Shown here: in pieces, positions 1 to 8,533 of the stretch
Position numbering within the stretch: the stretch's first letter is position 1
Layout: the number at the start of each line of letters is the position of its first letter
Source: DATGMB01 sp035293845
GTDB lineage: Bacteria > Acidobacteriota > Terriglobia > Bryobacterales > Bryobacteraceae
DNA: 29,428 nucleotides
Assembly (NCBI GenBank): GCA_035293845.1
Contig: DATGMB010000268.1
Location: 1-29,428 of the forward strand
Reading direction: 5' to 3'
Translations under genes and position numbers: made by a program
Notes under the pieces: generated by a model
The model's database searches: none
Told to the model about the DNA's origin: nothing
The model's input: only the letters and a program-made list of their open reading frames with translations

Positions 1-3000
1 GCCGTAGAGCACGAGATAGACCTGGCCACCCTTCAGACTGATCGGGTTCGGCACGTACTGGCCGGCGGCGGCTTGCCAGACGGCCGGATTGGCGACAGTC
101 TGCGAGCCATCGGCGTTCACATAGAGAACCTGCCCGGCGAAGGCACCCTGGCCATTGGCGTTGGCGGTGAAGATGGCGGGCGCGCTCGCGGCAACGTTGA
201 CGACCGTGCTCACGGCGGCGCCGCCGGGCAGCGTGAGCCCGAGAGTTGCCATGCCTGTGGCGGTAGACGCGGGAAGGATCAGGTTGACCTGTCCGGCCGA
301 GGCGAACGCGCCATACAACAGCGCCGGGCGGGCCGTGCCCCCGCTATCGGTGATGTTGGCCGAGACGCCCGCCAGCAACGTGCCGAGCGGCAGCGTGGCG
401 GCGGTATCGCCGCTCAGACCGGTTACACCGAACAGGCTGACGATTTCATCGGGCGCGAATGCCGACCAGAGATTCGCGGCCGCGCTGGTGACGGCCGGCA
501 GCGGCGCCGACATGCTGCCGTTGAAATTGCCGTCGCCCGGGTAGACCGCGGCGATGGGCCGAGCCAGCACGGTCGAGGCGGCGCCGGCGGAGACGGGCAC
601 GGACGCAGTTCCGTTCGCCAGCGTGGCGGAGGCGACCACGTTGCGATTCGCGGTGTCGATAAACTGGACGCTACCCGTAGGCATCCCCGCGCCGGGCGCC
701 GCCGCCGAGACCGCGGCGGAAAGCGTCAGCTTTCCTCCCACGATGGCGAGGGAAACGGTCGCGGTGGATGACGCCGGCGAAACCGCGATCGCGATCTGCG
801 CGACCGAGGAGCTCCAGATGCTATCGCCGCTGTACTGCGCCAGGTAATACTCCGTGCCGATGGGGAGATTGGTAAGCGTATAGGAGGCGCCGCCGGAAGC
901 CAGCGGCGCACTGCCGAGCAGGGTGCGAGGTCCGGCCGGTCCGGCGCCCAGCAGATAGAAATTGACCTGGCCCGTAGGCGCGGCGAAGCCAGCGGGCGGC
1001 GACGACGGACCGACGGCCGCGGTGAGGGTGACCGGCTGGCCGTAGACCGGCGCGGGCGCGTTCGCGGTGAGAGTGACGGTGCTCGGCAGCGCGTTGACGG
1101 TTTCGGCGACGCTCGCCTGGGCGGGCGGGTAGATCCCGCCGCCGGCGTAACTCGCGGTGATTACGTGCGAGCCGGCCTCCAGCGCCGAGGTGCGGAAGAC
1201 CGCCGTGCCGTTCGTCAGCGGGACCGTGCCGAGCACAGCGCCGCCATCGAGAAACTGCACGGCTCCGATTGGGATTGCGGCGAGGTTGCCACCGGCCGTC
1301 GCGGTGAACGTGACGGTCTGGCCGAGCATAGCGGGATTCGGGCTGGCAGTTAGTGTGACGGAACTCGCCGGCGGGACGAGCGAGCCCGCCACCCGGAAAT
1401 TGGCGGCGCCAGCGACCGGTGCGAAGGCCGCGTTCGAGCCCGTGGCGACGAACAGCGTGGCGCCGGCGAACGCGCCGCCGGTCAGGATGCCGCCGGGAAA
1501 GTTGGAGTCCGGCGCGTTCGCGTAGACATAATACTGCGTGCTCGGCTGCAGGACGACGCTCGCGGGGAAGACGTAGGCGCCACCGGAAATGCCGGTCGAG
1601 GCGGCCAGGAACCCGGCGGCCGCGCGCGGGTCGGCGCCTGTCCGCACCAGGGATTGCGAGCCGCTCGCGGCGAGGCCCCCCGGCGTTCCGGTGTACGGCA
1701 CCGTGAACAGGTAGGCCGTGCCCGCGGCGGTGGGCGTCACGCCCTGGTCCGAGAAGAAGCTGAATGTAATGTTGGTCCAGGGTCCGCCGCCGGGCGTGGT
1801 GAAGGACTCGCCGTAGTAACTGCCGCTGGAACCGGGCGTCGTGCCGGCGGTGTTGATCACGATGCTGGGCTGCGCCGTGAGGACGAGCGTTCCGTTGACG
1901 AAAGTGAACGAGTAATTGGCCGCCGCGAGCGTCCCCAGCGCCGGAATGATGGGGTAGTTGCCGGCGGGCGAGTTCGGCGTGGCCGTGGTGGTCAACGTGG
2001 GCGCGCCGGTGACGGCGGCGGCGGTGTCGCCATTCACGAAGCCGGTGATTGCGGCGCTGAACGCCGGCAGCGGCTGGCCGATGGCGCTGGTGGCGTAATT
2101 CGCGGTCACGGTGAGAACGGCCTTGTTGACCGTGAAGGTCTGCGTGACCGGAGTCGCCGCGTTGTAGCTGGAGTTTCCGGGCTGCGTGGCCGTGATCGAG
2201 CACGTGCCGGCGGCGAGGATCGTCACGCCGGTCCCGGATACAGAGCAGACGGCGGGCGTATTGGACGCGAAGGCGACCGCAAGCCCGGAGCTCGCCGTGG
2301 CCGTCAGGGTGAACGGCGCTGCGCCATAGGTCAGATTCGGAAGGGCGGCGAAGACGATGGTTTGGGAGCCGGAGTTGACCGTCTGCGTGAGCGGGCTGGA
2401 GGTGGAGCCCGTGAAATTGGTATCGCCGCCGTAGACCGCGGTGATGCTGTGGGGGCCGGCCGCAAGCGTGGAAGTGCTGAACGCCGCCGCGCCGCCGCTC
2501 AGAGTGGCGGAGCCGAGGGTCGTGGAGCCGTCCTTGAAGGTGACGGAACCGGTCGGAGTTCCGGAGCCGGGGGCGATTGCGGTGACGTTCGCGGTGAAGA
2601 TAACGTATCCGCCGAATGTGGAGGGATTCGGCGCCGACACGAGGGCGGTGCTGGTCGACGCCTGATTGACCGTCTGATTCGCCGTGGCGGTCGAGGCGGT
2701 GAAGTTGGCGTCGCCACTGTAGGACGCGGTGACGGTGGAGACGCCGACGCCGAGTGAGCTTGTGGTGACTGTGGCGTTGCCGCCGTTGAGGGTCGCGGCG
2801 CCGATGATCCCGGAGCTGCTGCTGAAGGTGACGGTGCCGGTCGGAGCGGCGGAGGTGGATGCGGTGACGGTCGCAGTGAACGTGACGGATTGGCCGAAAA
2901 CCGAGGGGTTTGCGGTGGACGTGACCACGATATTTGCGGCAGCGCGGTTGACGGTTTCGGCAATTGGACTGGACGTGGAGCCGGCGAAATACGTCGCGCC

Positions 3001-4710
3001 GCCATAGGCGGCGGTAATGCTGTGGCTGCCCACGGCGAGCGAGGAGGTGGTGAATGCGGCGGTGCCGCCGCTGACCGTCGCCGTGCCGAGGGTCGTCGAG
3101 CCGTCCTTGAACGTGACCGTGCCGGTTGGTGTGCCGCTGCCCGACGGGCTGACCGTCGCGGTGAACGTCACGGACTGGCCGTAGGTGGCGGGGCTGGGCG
3201 ACGCGGACAGGGTCGTGCTGGTGTTGGCGACCACGCTGATGCTGCCCGAGACGCCGCTGATCGAGCTGGTTACTGTATCCGTGGCCGTGATGGTCTGGGC
3301 GCCGGCGGACCGCAGGGTGGCGGTGAAAGCGGCTGTCCCGCTGGTCAGCGTGGAATTCGCGGGCAGGCTTGCGGCGCCATCCGTGCTGGTGAAGTGGACA
3401 GTTCCGGTATAGCCGGTGGCAACGTTGCCATAGAGATCCGTAGCGGTTACGGTGAATGCGAATGCGGATCCGCCGCTGGCAGTGGGGGGCGCCGAAATGA
3501 CCAAGCGCACGGCCGGGCCGGGCAGGACGGTGATGGCGCTGGAAGTTCCAGTAATCGAGGAGTTCACGGTATCGGTTGCCGTGATAGTCTGGCTGCCCGC
3601 CTGCTTGAGGGCGACATTGAACGTGCCGGCGCCGTTGGTGAGGGTTGCATCGCCGGTGCCGTTGACGAAGCCGGGGTCGGTGCTGGTGAGGTGGACGGTG
3701 CCGGTGTAGCCGGGGGCGACGTTGTTCGACGCATCGAGCGCCGTGACGGTGATCTGGTTGGTGGTGTAGGACTGGACCGGCGACGGCGCGGAGATGCTGA
3801 AGTGGGTGGCGGGACCGCTCGCGAGGTAGCACAGGGTTACGAGGCCATTGCCGCCGCGGACGCCGCTCTGCGTGTACGGGCTGAGCGGCGCGGTGATGCT
3901 GTAAGAGCCGCCGCCGCCACCGCCAGCGATGAAGACCCCAAGGCCGCCCGCGCCGCCGCCGTTGTAGCCGCCGCCACCGCCGCCCGGCGATGCGGCCGCG
4001 CCGCCACCCCCGAAACCTCCATCGGCGAATCCGGTGAACACGCCGCCCGTGCCGCCGTTGATCAGGGCCGAGCCGCCGGGGACCGTGTTAGCGGCGGCGC
4101 CGCCGGTCAGCAGTCCGCCGCCGCCGCCGCTGTTCGTAACGGCTCCGCCGCCGTTCCCGCTGGTTCCGCCGAGTCCGCCAGTTTGGTCTCCGTTAACGCC
4201 GTTCGAAGCGCCGGCGGTACCGGCGCCCGTCGGGGCAAGGCCGGGGATTCCGCCGGTCTCCAGGCCGCTGCCGCCGCCACCGCCGGCGGCGACCAGTAAT
4301 TCCGGGGCCGAGCCGGTGTTGACGCTCTCGAGATTCGACGCGCAGGTGCCGCTCGAAATGGCGTAGACGAACGATCCGCCGCCGCCGCCGCCGGCCCCGT
4401 TCGGCGCGCTGCCGCCCTGCGCCCCGACCAGAATGCACAACGTCTGCCCGGGGGTGACGGAGACGGTGGACACCACTTCAGCGCCGCGACCGCCACCATT
4501 GGAGCCATTGCCGCCCTGCGCGCCCAGGGCATCGATGGTGACCTGGCTTGCCGGGACGGTGAAGGATTGGATGGTACCGCTCGCGGTGCCGGCGGCCGAA
4601 GTATTCGTGAATGTCTGCAGCGTGTTCGGGCTCGAGCAGGAATACGATTGTGCCAACGCTGTGCCCACCGGCAAGGCGAGCGTTAGGGCGAGAGCGAGGG
4701 TGCGCGGCAT
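1..4710 (-). CDS. Secreted Ig-like repeat protein with glycine-rich N-terminus and Solibacter C-terminal domain (3' end outside window)
   Basis: The frame is open for 1570 codons from ATG at 4710 to the window edge. AAGGGG lies 10 bases before the start (4721-4726). Residues 1-20 form a signal peptide ending TALA, before QSYSC. About residues 65-295 are very glycine-rich. Two Ig-like units follow (about 300-490, each with a GYTGTVHxTSTD motif), then several Big_3-type repeats of about 90 residues built on PTGTVTFKDG...GSHSITAAYGG. An MBG-type domain lies near 860-945, and more Ig units run to about 1400. From about 1410 the protein matches the Solibacter C-terminal domain TIGR03437 (APDEIVSLFG, then QVNLILP, then APAIF). 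That domain is expanded in Solibacter-type acidobacteria. A surface or adhesive role is inferred. Repeats are partly conserved in DNA: about 26 bases near 2520 and 3092 are almost identical. The end of the protein is not visible. Confidence 0.9.
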   Translation of the reverse strand, partial: MPRTLALALTLALPVGTALAQSYSCSSPNTLQTFTNTSAAGTASGTIQSFTVPASQVTIDALGAQGGNGSNGGGRGAEVVSTVSVTPGQTLCILVGAQGGSAPNGAGGGGGGSFVYAISSGTCASNLESVNTGSAPELLVAAGGGGGSGLETGGIPGLAPTGAGTAGASNGVNGDQTGGLGGTSGNGGGAVTNSGGGGGLLTGGAAANTVPGGSALINGGTGGVFTGFADGGFGGGGAAASPGGGGGGYNGGGAGGLGVFIAGGGGGGSYSITAPLSPYTQSGVRGGNGLVTLCYLASGPATHFSISAPSPVQSYTTNQITVTALDASNNVAPGYTGTVHLTSTDPGFVNGTGDATLTNGAGTFNVALKQAGSQTITATDTVNSSITGTSSAITVLPGPAVRLVISAPPTASGGSAFAFTVTATDLYGNVATGYTGTVHFTSTDGAASLPANSTLTSGTAAFTATLRSAGAQTITATDTVTSSISGVSGSISVVANTSTTLSASPSPATYGQSVTFTATVSPSGSGTPTGTVTFKDGSTTLGTATVSGGTAAFTTSSLAVGSHSITAAYGGATYFAGSTSSPIAETVNRAAANIVVTSTANPSVFGQSVTFTATVTASTSAAPTGTVTFSSSSGIIGAATLNGGNATVTTSSLGVGVSTVTASYSGDANFTASTATANQTVNQASTSTALVSAPNPSTFGGYVIFTANVTAIAPGSGTPTGSVTFKDGSTTLGSATLSGGAAAFSTSTLAAGPHSITAVYGGDTNFTGSTSSPLTQTVNSGSQTIVFAALPNLTYGAAPFTLTATASSGLAVAFASNTPAVCSVSGTGVTILAAGTCSITATQPGNSSYNAATPVTQTFTVNKAVLTVTANYATSAIGQPLPAFSAAITGFVNGDTAAAVTGAPTLTTTATPNSPAGNYPIIPALGTLAAANYSFTFVNGTLVLTAQPSIVINTAGTTPGSSGSYYGESFTTPGGGPWTNITFSFFSDQGVTPTAAGTAYLFTVPYTGTPGGLAASGSQSLVRTGADPRAAAGFLAASTGISGGAYVFPASVVLQPSTQYYVYANAPDSNFPGGILTGGAFAGATLFVATGSNAAFAPVAGAANFRVAGSLVPPASSVTLTASPNPAMLGQTVTFTATAGGNLAAIPIGAVQFLDGGAVLGTVPLTNGTAVFRTSALEAGSHVITASYAGGGIYPPAQASVAETVNALPSTVTLTANAPAPVYGQPVTLTAAVGPSSPPAGFAAPTGQVNFYLLGAGPAGPRTLLGSAPLASGGASYTLTNLPIGTEYYLAQYSGDSIWSSSVAQIAIAVSPASSTATVSLAIVGGKLTLSAAVSAAAPGAGMPTGSVQFIDTANRNVVASATLANGTASVPVSAGAASTVLARPIAAVYPGDGNFNGSMSAPLPAVTSAAANLWSAFAPDEIVSLFGVTGLSGDTAATLPLGTLLAGVSANITDSGGTARPALLYGAFASAGQVNLILPASTATGMATLGLTLPGGAAVSTVVNVAASAPAIFTANANGQGAFAGQVLYVNADGSQTVANPAVWQAAAGQYVPNPISLKGGQVYLVLYG

Positions 4711-4797
4711 CCGGAAAGATCCCCTTGGTACGGTAGTTATAGAACGTACATTGTACCCGCTGTTGTGTGCATTTCCGAATACAATTGCCGGGGGATG
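4711..4797. promoter_or_regulatory. Candidate divergent promoter region between the Ig-repeat gene and accB
   Basis: The two divergent genes are 187 bases apart. ATTGTA at 4750-4755 reads TACAAT, a good -10, on the minus strand, 40 bases before the Ig-protein start. TACAAT at 4780-4785 is a -10 on the plus strand. Together they form an inverted repeat with a 24-base spacer. Convincing -35 boxes were not found, so the assignment is tentative. Confidence 0.3.
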
Positions 4798-4874
4798 CGG
4801 GTGGTCCCACACAGTCCGGAGGCTGATGCGAAGGCCGGCAGGAACCCCCGCAAAAGTGGCAGGCGCGCGGCACA

Positions 4875-4895
4875 ATTGCGTTAAGCTATTGCAAT
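4875..4895. promoter_or_regulatory. Inverted repeat ATTGC-N11-GCAAT just before the accB start
   Basis: ATTGC at 4875-4879 pairs with GCAAT at 4891-4895, two bases before the accB ATG. It could be an operator or part of an extended promoter for the acc operon. No matching regulator was recognised, and a chance occurrence is possible for five-base arms. Confidence 0.22.
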
Positions 4896-4897
4896 AG

Positions 4898-5407
4898 ATG
4901 ACAGTCGATGAGATCCGTGAGTTGATCAACCTGGCCGCGGAGACCGGGATTGCCGAGCTCGAAGTGCAGCGCGGCGATGCCCGCGTGCGCATCCGCCGGG
5001 CCGGGTTCGCGAACCCGCAGGAGATCGTGCTGGCGCCCCCGGCTTACCCGGTCGCGGCGGCCGCAGCCGCTGCCCCCGCCGTGCCCGCCGCACCCGGGCC
5101 CGCTCCCATTCCCGCCATCGAGAGCACCCAGCAGCGGGAGGATGCCAAGGCCGCGCCGGATGCCAACATCACGCTGGTGAAATCGCCGATCGTTGGGACG
5201 TTTTACGAGAGCCCCTCGCCCGGCGCGCCGGCGTTCGTTTCCGTGGGCGACCGCGTGCAGCCCGGCAAAGTCCTGTGCATCATCGAATCCATGAAGCTCA
5301 TGAACGAGATCGAAGCTGAAACGTCGGGCATCATCGAGCGCAAGCTGGTGCTCAACGGGCAGCCGGTCGAGTACGGGGAGGCCCTGTTTGCCATCCGCGC
5401 GGTTTAA
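4898..5407 (+). CDS. accB: Biotin carboxyl carrier protein of acetyl-CoA carboxylase (AccB)
   Basis: The product has 169 residues, a normal length for AccB. It carries biotin for acetyl-CoA carboxylase, which makes malonyl-CoA for fatty-acid synthesis in the cytoplasm. The N-terminus (VDEIRELINLAAETGIAELE) is the usual AccB helix. A proline/alanine linker follows at about residues 48-85. The biotinyl domain ends the protein and has the biotinylation motif ESMKLMNE with its lysine. The start is fixed by family alignment and by an in-frame TAG directly before the ATG. There is no clear Shine-Dalgarno sequence, so the transcript may be leaderless. The accC start codon lies inside the last 20 bases of this gene. 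Confidence 0.96.
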   Translation: MTVDEIRELINLAAETGIAELEVQRGDARVRIRRAGFANPQEIVLAPPAYPVAAAAAAAPAVPAAPGPAPIPAIESTQQREDAKAAPDANITLVKSPIVGTFYESPSPGAPAFVSVGDRVQPGKVLCIIESMKLMNEIEAETSGIIERKLVLNGQPVEYGEALFAIRAV

Positions 5408-6740
5408 CAAGGTCCTCATCGCCAACCGCGGGGAAATCGCCGTCCGCGTCATTTGCGCCTGCCGCGAGCTGGGAATTCAGACGGTGGCCGTCTATTCAGA
5501 GGCCGACCGTTACAGCTCGCACGTGCGGTTCGCAGATCAATCCATCTGCATTGGCCCCGCCAAGAGCGCGCGCAGCTATCTGGATATCGCCTCGATCATC
5601 AGCGCCGCCGAGATCACCAATGTGGACGCTATCCACCCCGGCTACGGCTTCTTGAGCGAAAATGCCGGGTTCGCGGAGGTTTGCGAGACCTCCGGGCTGA
5701 AATTCATCGGCCCGCGGCCGGACGTCATCCGCATGATGGGGGTGAAGGACCAGGCCCGCGCCTTCATGAAGCAGATGGGCGTGCCGATCCTGCCCGGCTC
5801 GCCGGAAGTGCTGAAATGCCCGGAAGAAGCGCAGGAATTAGCGGAAAAAATCGGCTATCCGGTGATTTTGAAGGCTTCCGCCGGCGGCGGCGGCCGCGGC
5901 ATGCGGATCGTGCATAAGCCGGAGGAAATGGCCGGGCAGTTCGCGCAGGCGCAATCGGAAGCGGGCGCGGCGTTCGGCTCCGCCGACGTGTACCTCGAAA
6001 AGTACATCGGCGCGCCGCGCCACATCGAGTTCCAGGTGCTGGCCGATGAGCACGGCAATGTGGAAATCCTGGGCGAGCGCGAATGCAGCATCCAGCGCCG
6101 CCACCAGAAGCTGGTCGAAGAATCGCCGTCGCCCGCGGTTACTCCCGAGCAGCGCGCGGAGATCGGCCGGGCGCTGCGCAAGGCGCTCTGCGCCGCCGGC
6201 TACACCAACGCGGGGACGGTCGAGTTCCTGATGGACGAAAAGGGCAACCTGACGTTCATGGAGGTCAATGCCCGCGTGCAGGTGGAGCACCCGGTCACCG
6301 AGTTCGTCACCGGCATCGATATCGTGAAGAGCCAGATCCGCATCGCGCAGGGCGAAACGCTGGCGGAAATTCTGCCGGGCCCGATCGAGATGCGGGGGCA
6401 CGCCATTGAGTGCCGCATCAACGCCGAGCACCCCGAGACGTTCGTCCCCTCGCCCGGCCGCATCACCGGCTTTCACGTGCCGGGCGGCATCGGCGTGCGG
6501 GTGGACACCTGGGCATACACGGATTGCGTGATTCCGCCTTACTACGATTCGCTGGTGGCCAAGCTGATCGCTTACGGCAACGACCGCGCGGAGGCCATCC
6601 GCCGGATGCAGCGGGCGCTGGGGATGTTCATCGTGGAGGGCATCCACACTTCGATTCCGCTGCACCAGCGCATTATGGCGGATGCGGACTTCCAGAACGG
6701 ATCTTTCGATACAAACTTCATCAAGCGCTTCGGGAAATAA
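5388..6740 (+). CDS. accC: Biotin carboxylase subunit of acetyl-CoA carboxylase (AccC)
   Basis: The product has 450 residues, full length for AccC. It carboxylates the biotin on AccB using ATP and bicarbonate. It has the N-terminal motif KVLIANRGEIAVRV, the ATP-grasp glycine loop KASAGGGGRGMRIV, ECSIQRRHQKLVEESPSP, and the metal and catalytic segment MEVNARVQVEHPVTE. The start is TTG at 5388, because family members begin just before FxKVLIANRGE and no ATG fits. GGGGAG at 5375-5380, seven bases upstream and inside accB, is a good ribosome binding site. The 20-base overlap suggests translational coupling that keeps the two subunits in step. Confidence 0.97.
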   Translation: MPSARFNKVLIANRGEIAVRVICACRELGIQTVAVYSEADRYSSHVRFADQSICIGPAKSARSYLDIASIISAAEITNVDAIHPGYGFLSENAGFAEVCETSGLKFIGPRPDVIRMMGVKDQARAFMKQMGVPILPGSPEVLKCPEEAQELAEKIGYPVILKASAGGGGRGMRIVHKPEEMAGQFAQAQSEAGAAFGSADVYLEKYIGAPRHIEFQVLADEHGNVEILGERECSIQRRHQKLVEESPSPAVTPEQRAEIGRALRKALCAAGYTNAGTVEFLMDEKGNLTFMEVNARVQVEHPVTEFVTGIDIVKSQIRIAQGETLAEILPGPIEMRGHAIECRINAEHPETFVPSPGRITGFHVPGGIGVRVDTWAYTDCVIPPYYDSLVAKLIAYGNDRAEAIRRMQRALGMFIVEGIHTSIPLHQRIMADADFQNGSFDTNFIKRFGK

Positions 6741-6819
6741 CCCGATCACTGCGGGAATTTCGGCCCCGGCGTGAGAAACAAAAGGGTTGCGCCGTACGTC
6801 TCATGTAGTAGAGATCCCC

Positions 6820-7008
6820 GTGGCAGCACCAACACTTTCACGCAAGAAGTCCGCTGTGCCGGAGGTTCGCTGCGCGAACTGCGGGCACACCGAAACCCAA
6901 CACGGGCGCACCGGAACGCGGCCCTGCCTGGCAACCGTGGGCGAGCTGGCCGATATCGGCTTCTGCGCCTGCGACGAGTTCAAGCCTGGAAAGATCCGAG
7001 CGGCGTAA
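6820..7008 (+). CDS. Small Cys/His-rich putative zinc-binding protein
   Basis: The product has 62 residues from GTG at 6820. An in-frame TTG at 6787 would add 11. After a short basic N-terminus it has C18-x2-C21-G-H23, H28, C36, and C49-x-C51, followed by DEFKPG. The spacing suggests one structural metal site or a small zinc ribbon. I do not recognise a named family. Its C/H pattern and position after accC, before a convergent gene, support a real gene. The start is uncertain because no strong ribosome binding site is seen. The function is unknown. Confidence 0.65.
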   Translation: MAAPTLSRKKSAVPEVRCANCGHTETQHGRTGTRPCLATVGELADIGFCACDEFKPGKIRAA

Positions 7009-7012
7009 CCGT

Positions 7013-7039
7013 CGCGCGCGCTTTTGAGACGGCGCGCGG
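7013..7039. terminator. GC-rich hairpin between convergent genes, possible bidirectional terminator
   Basis: CGCGCGC at 7015-7021 pairs with GCGCGCG at 7032-7038 around the loop TTTTGAGACG. It fills the 31-base gap between the small zinc protein and the convergent membrane-protein gene. There is no clean T-run, so termination may be weak or Rho-assisted. Confidence 0.35.
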
Positions 7040-8476
7040 TCACGGCAGCAGCACGAAGCGCTCGATTTCTACGCGTGCGCTCTTATCGGCGCGCACGCGG
7101 GCGCGGTGGAATACCACTTTCAATTCGGCAACCGGCGCCATGCCCGGCGGGATCGCGAAATCGAGCGATTCCGGGACGGCCAGCGCCGGGTCCTTCTGTA
7201 GGTCGGGCTGCGAACGCACGGGCAGATCGCCCAGGGAGCGGAGGTCCGCCAGCACTTCGAGCGAAATCGTGCCGGGGTAACGGTCCGCATTCCAGATCTC
7301 CACGCGCAGCTGGGAGCAACAGGCGAAGTCGACAGGGACATCGAAGCGCTGGATGGCGTCCATATTCAGCGGCGTGCGCGCCACGGTGCGGAAGGCGATC
7401 GCCGTGGGGCTGCCGCGCTCCAGGATGGAGGTTACCGGCGGCCGAATCTGCGGAAACTGGTAGAGCAGGTAGCGGCCATCGAACGGGATGGCGTAGCTGC
7501 GGGCAGGCGCCAATCCGGTTCCGCCGGCACGCGGCAGCGGGGCGACGATTCGGGTGACCGGGCGGACCTCCGGCGTGAGGATCACGCCGGGGAAGGCGCC
7601 TTCCGGAGCGATGCCGGTGACGGCAGGTTCGGGCAGCGCGGGCCGCTGCGCGGATTTTCCCGTGTCCTTCTCGCCGAACAGCTCGCGCAGGACTTCGCGG
7701 GCGCTGGCGGCCGCGCCGGGCGGGGCGGAATCGGCCAGCCCATCGCCGCTGCCGTGACCGCGCCGCGTGATCCAGAGGCCGCCCGCGGTCAGGGTGGCGC
7801 CGAGCAGGATGGTGGCCGCCACGCCGAGGAAGGAACGCGGCAGGCTGGGCGCCGGACCATCGGCTACGGCCCCGCTCACCAGCGCAAACAGCGTCACGAT
7901 GGCGGCGCCGGCGACGATCCAGAAGCCGGCGGCGAGCGGCTGGTGCTTCCAGACGGAAACGAGGCCCCACTGCAGCGCGGCCGCGGCGGCGATGCCGCTG
8001 GCGAGCTCGCGGGTGATGGCCGGCCGCGGCGGCGCGTTTTCGCCGAACATTCCGCGCGCGAGCGGCGGGGCTTCGGCCGGGACCGGCGAGCCCGCCATCC
8101 ATTCCGCATAAAACAGGCGCGTAGCCGATATCACCAGCGCCAGCGCCGCGGCGAGGGTCGCGGCCGAAAGGTGCGCCAGCAGGATGCAGGCCGGCGCGAA
8201 CCACACCGCTACGCGCGCGGTGCTGATGACGCTGTGGGCCATGCGCCGGCTTTCGCGCGCCGGCAGCATCAGGAAGAGCAGCAGCGCGATCCCGGCGCTC
8301 CACGCCCAGGCCAGCACGGCATAGAACAGCGCATTGCCGAGCATCGACGGCAGCGGCCGGTACATCAGCCCGCGGCCGAGCACCGAAAACCAGAGAATCA
8401 CCGCGGTGGCGAGCAGGCTTACGATCTGGGCCGCCATGCCGAGGCGGCCACGGAGCGGCTGAAACGAGAGCGGCAC
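7040..8476 (-). CDS. Polytopic membrane protein with C-terminal soluble domain, unknown function
   Basis: The product has 478 residues from GTG at 8476. An alternative ATG is at 8437. About six or seven hydrophobic segments fill residues 15-235, for example ILLGATLTAGGLWI near the end of the block. After a proline/alanine-rich linker, residues about 290-478 form a soluble, probably beta-rich domain with FDGRYLLYQFPQIRPP and a terminal stretch VEIERFVLLP. No family was recognised. It lies 57 bases downstream of the 1051-residue gene on the same strand, so the two are probably cotranscribed and may work together. The function is not assigned. Confidence 0.82.
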   Translation of the reverse strand: MPLSFQPLRGRLGMAAQIVSLLATAVILWFSVLGRGLMYRPLPSMLGNALFYAVLAWAWSAGIALLLFLMLPARESRRMAHSVISTARVAVWFAPACILLAHLSAATLAAALALVISATRLFYAEWMAGSPVPAEAPPLARGMFGENAPPRPAITRELASGIAAAAALQWGLVSVWKHQPLAAGFWIVAGAAIVTLFALVSGAVADGPAPSLPRSFLGVAATILLGATLTAGGLWITRRGHGSGDGLADSAPPGAAASAREVLRELFGEKDTGKSAQRPALPEPAVTGIAPEGAFPGVILTPEVRPVTRIVAPLPRAGGTGLAPARSYAIPFDGRYLLYQFPQIRPPVTSILERGSPTAIAFRTVARTPLNMDAIQRFDVPVDFACCSQLRVEIWNADRYPGTISLEVLADLRSLGDLPVRSQPDLQKDPALAVPESLDFAIPPGMAPVAELKVVFHRARVRADKSARVEIERFVLLP

Positions 8477-8533
8477 CGGGTCTGCTTATCCGACACCGGG
8501 CCCGGCGCCGGGGTTCCCTGCGCGCGGAGAATT

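Noticed and set aside
821..3832. A 1003-residue minus-strand frame inside the Ig-repeat region
   Set aside because: It is Arg/His/Pro-rich with no domain sense. The overlapping frame from ATG 4710 gives a signal peptide, Ig repeats and the Solibacter C-terminal domain.
2890..4299. A 469-residue plus-strand frame opposite the Ig-repeat gene
   Set aside because: Gly/Arg/Ala-rich antisense shadow of the glycine-rich and Ig-coding region.
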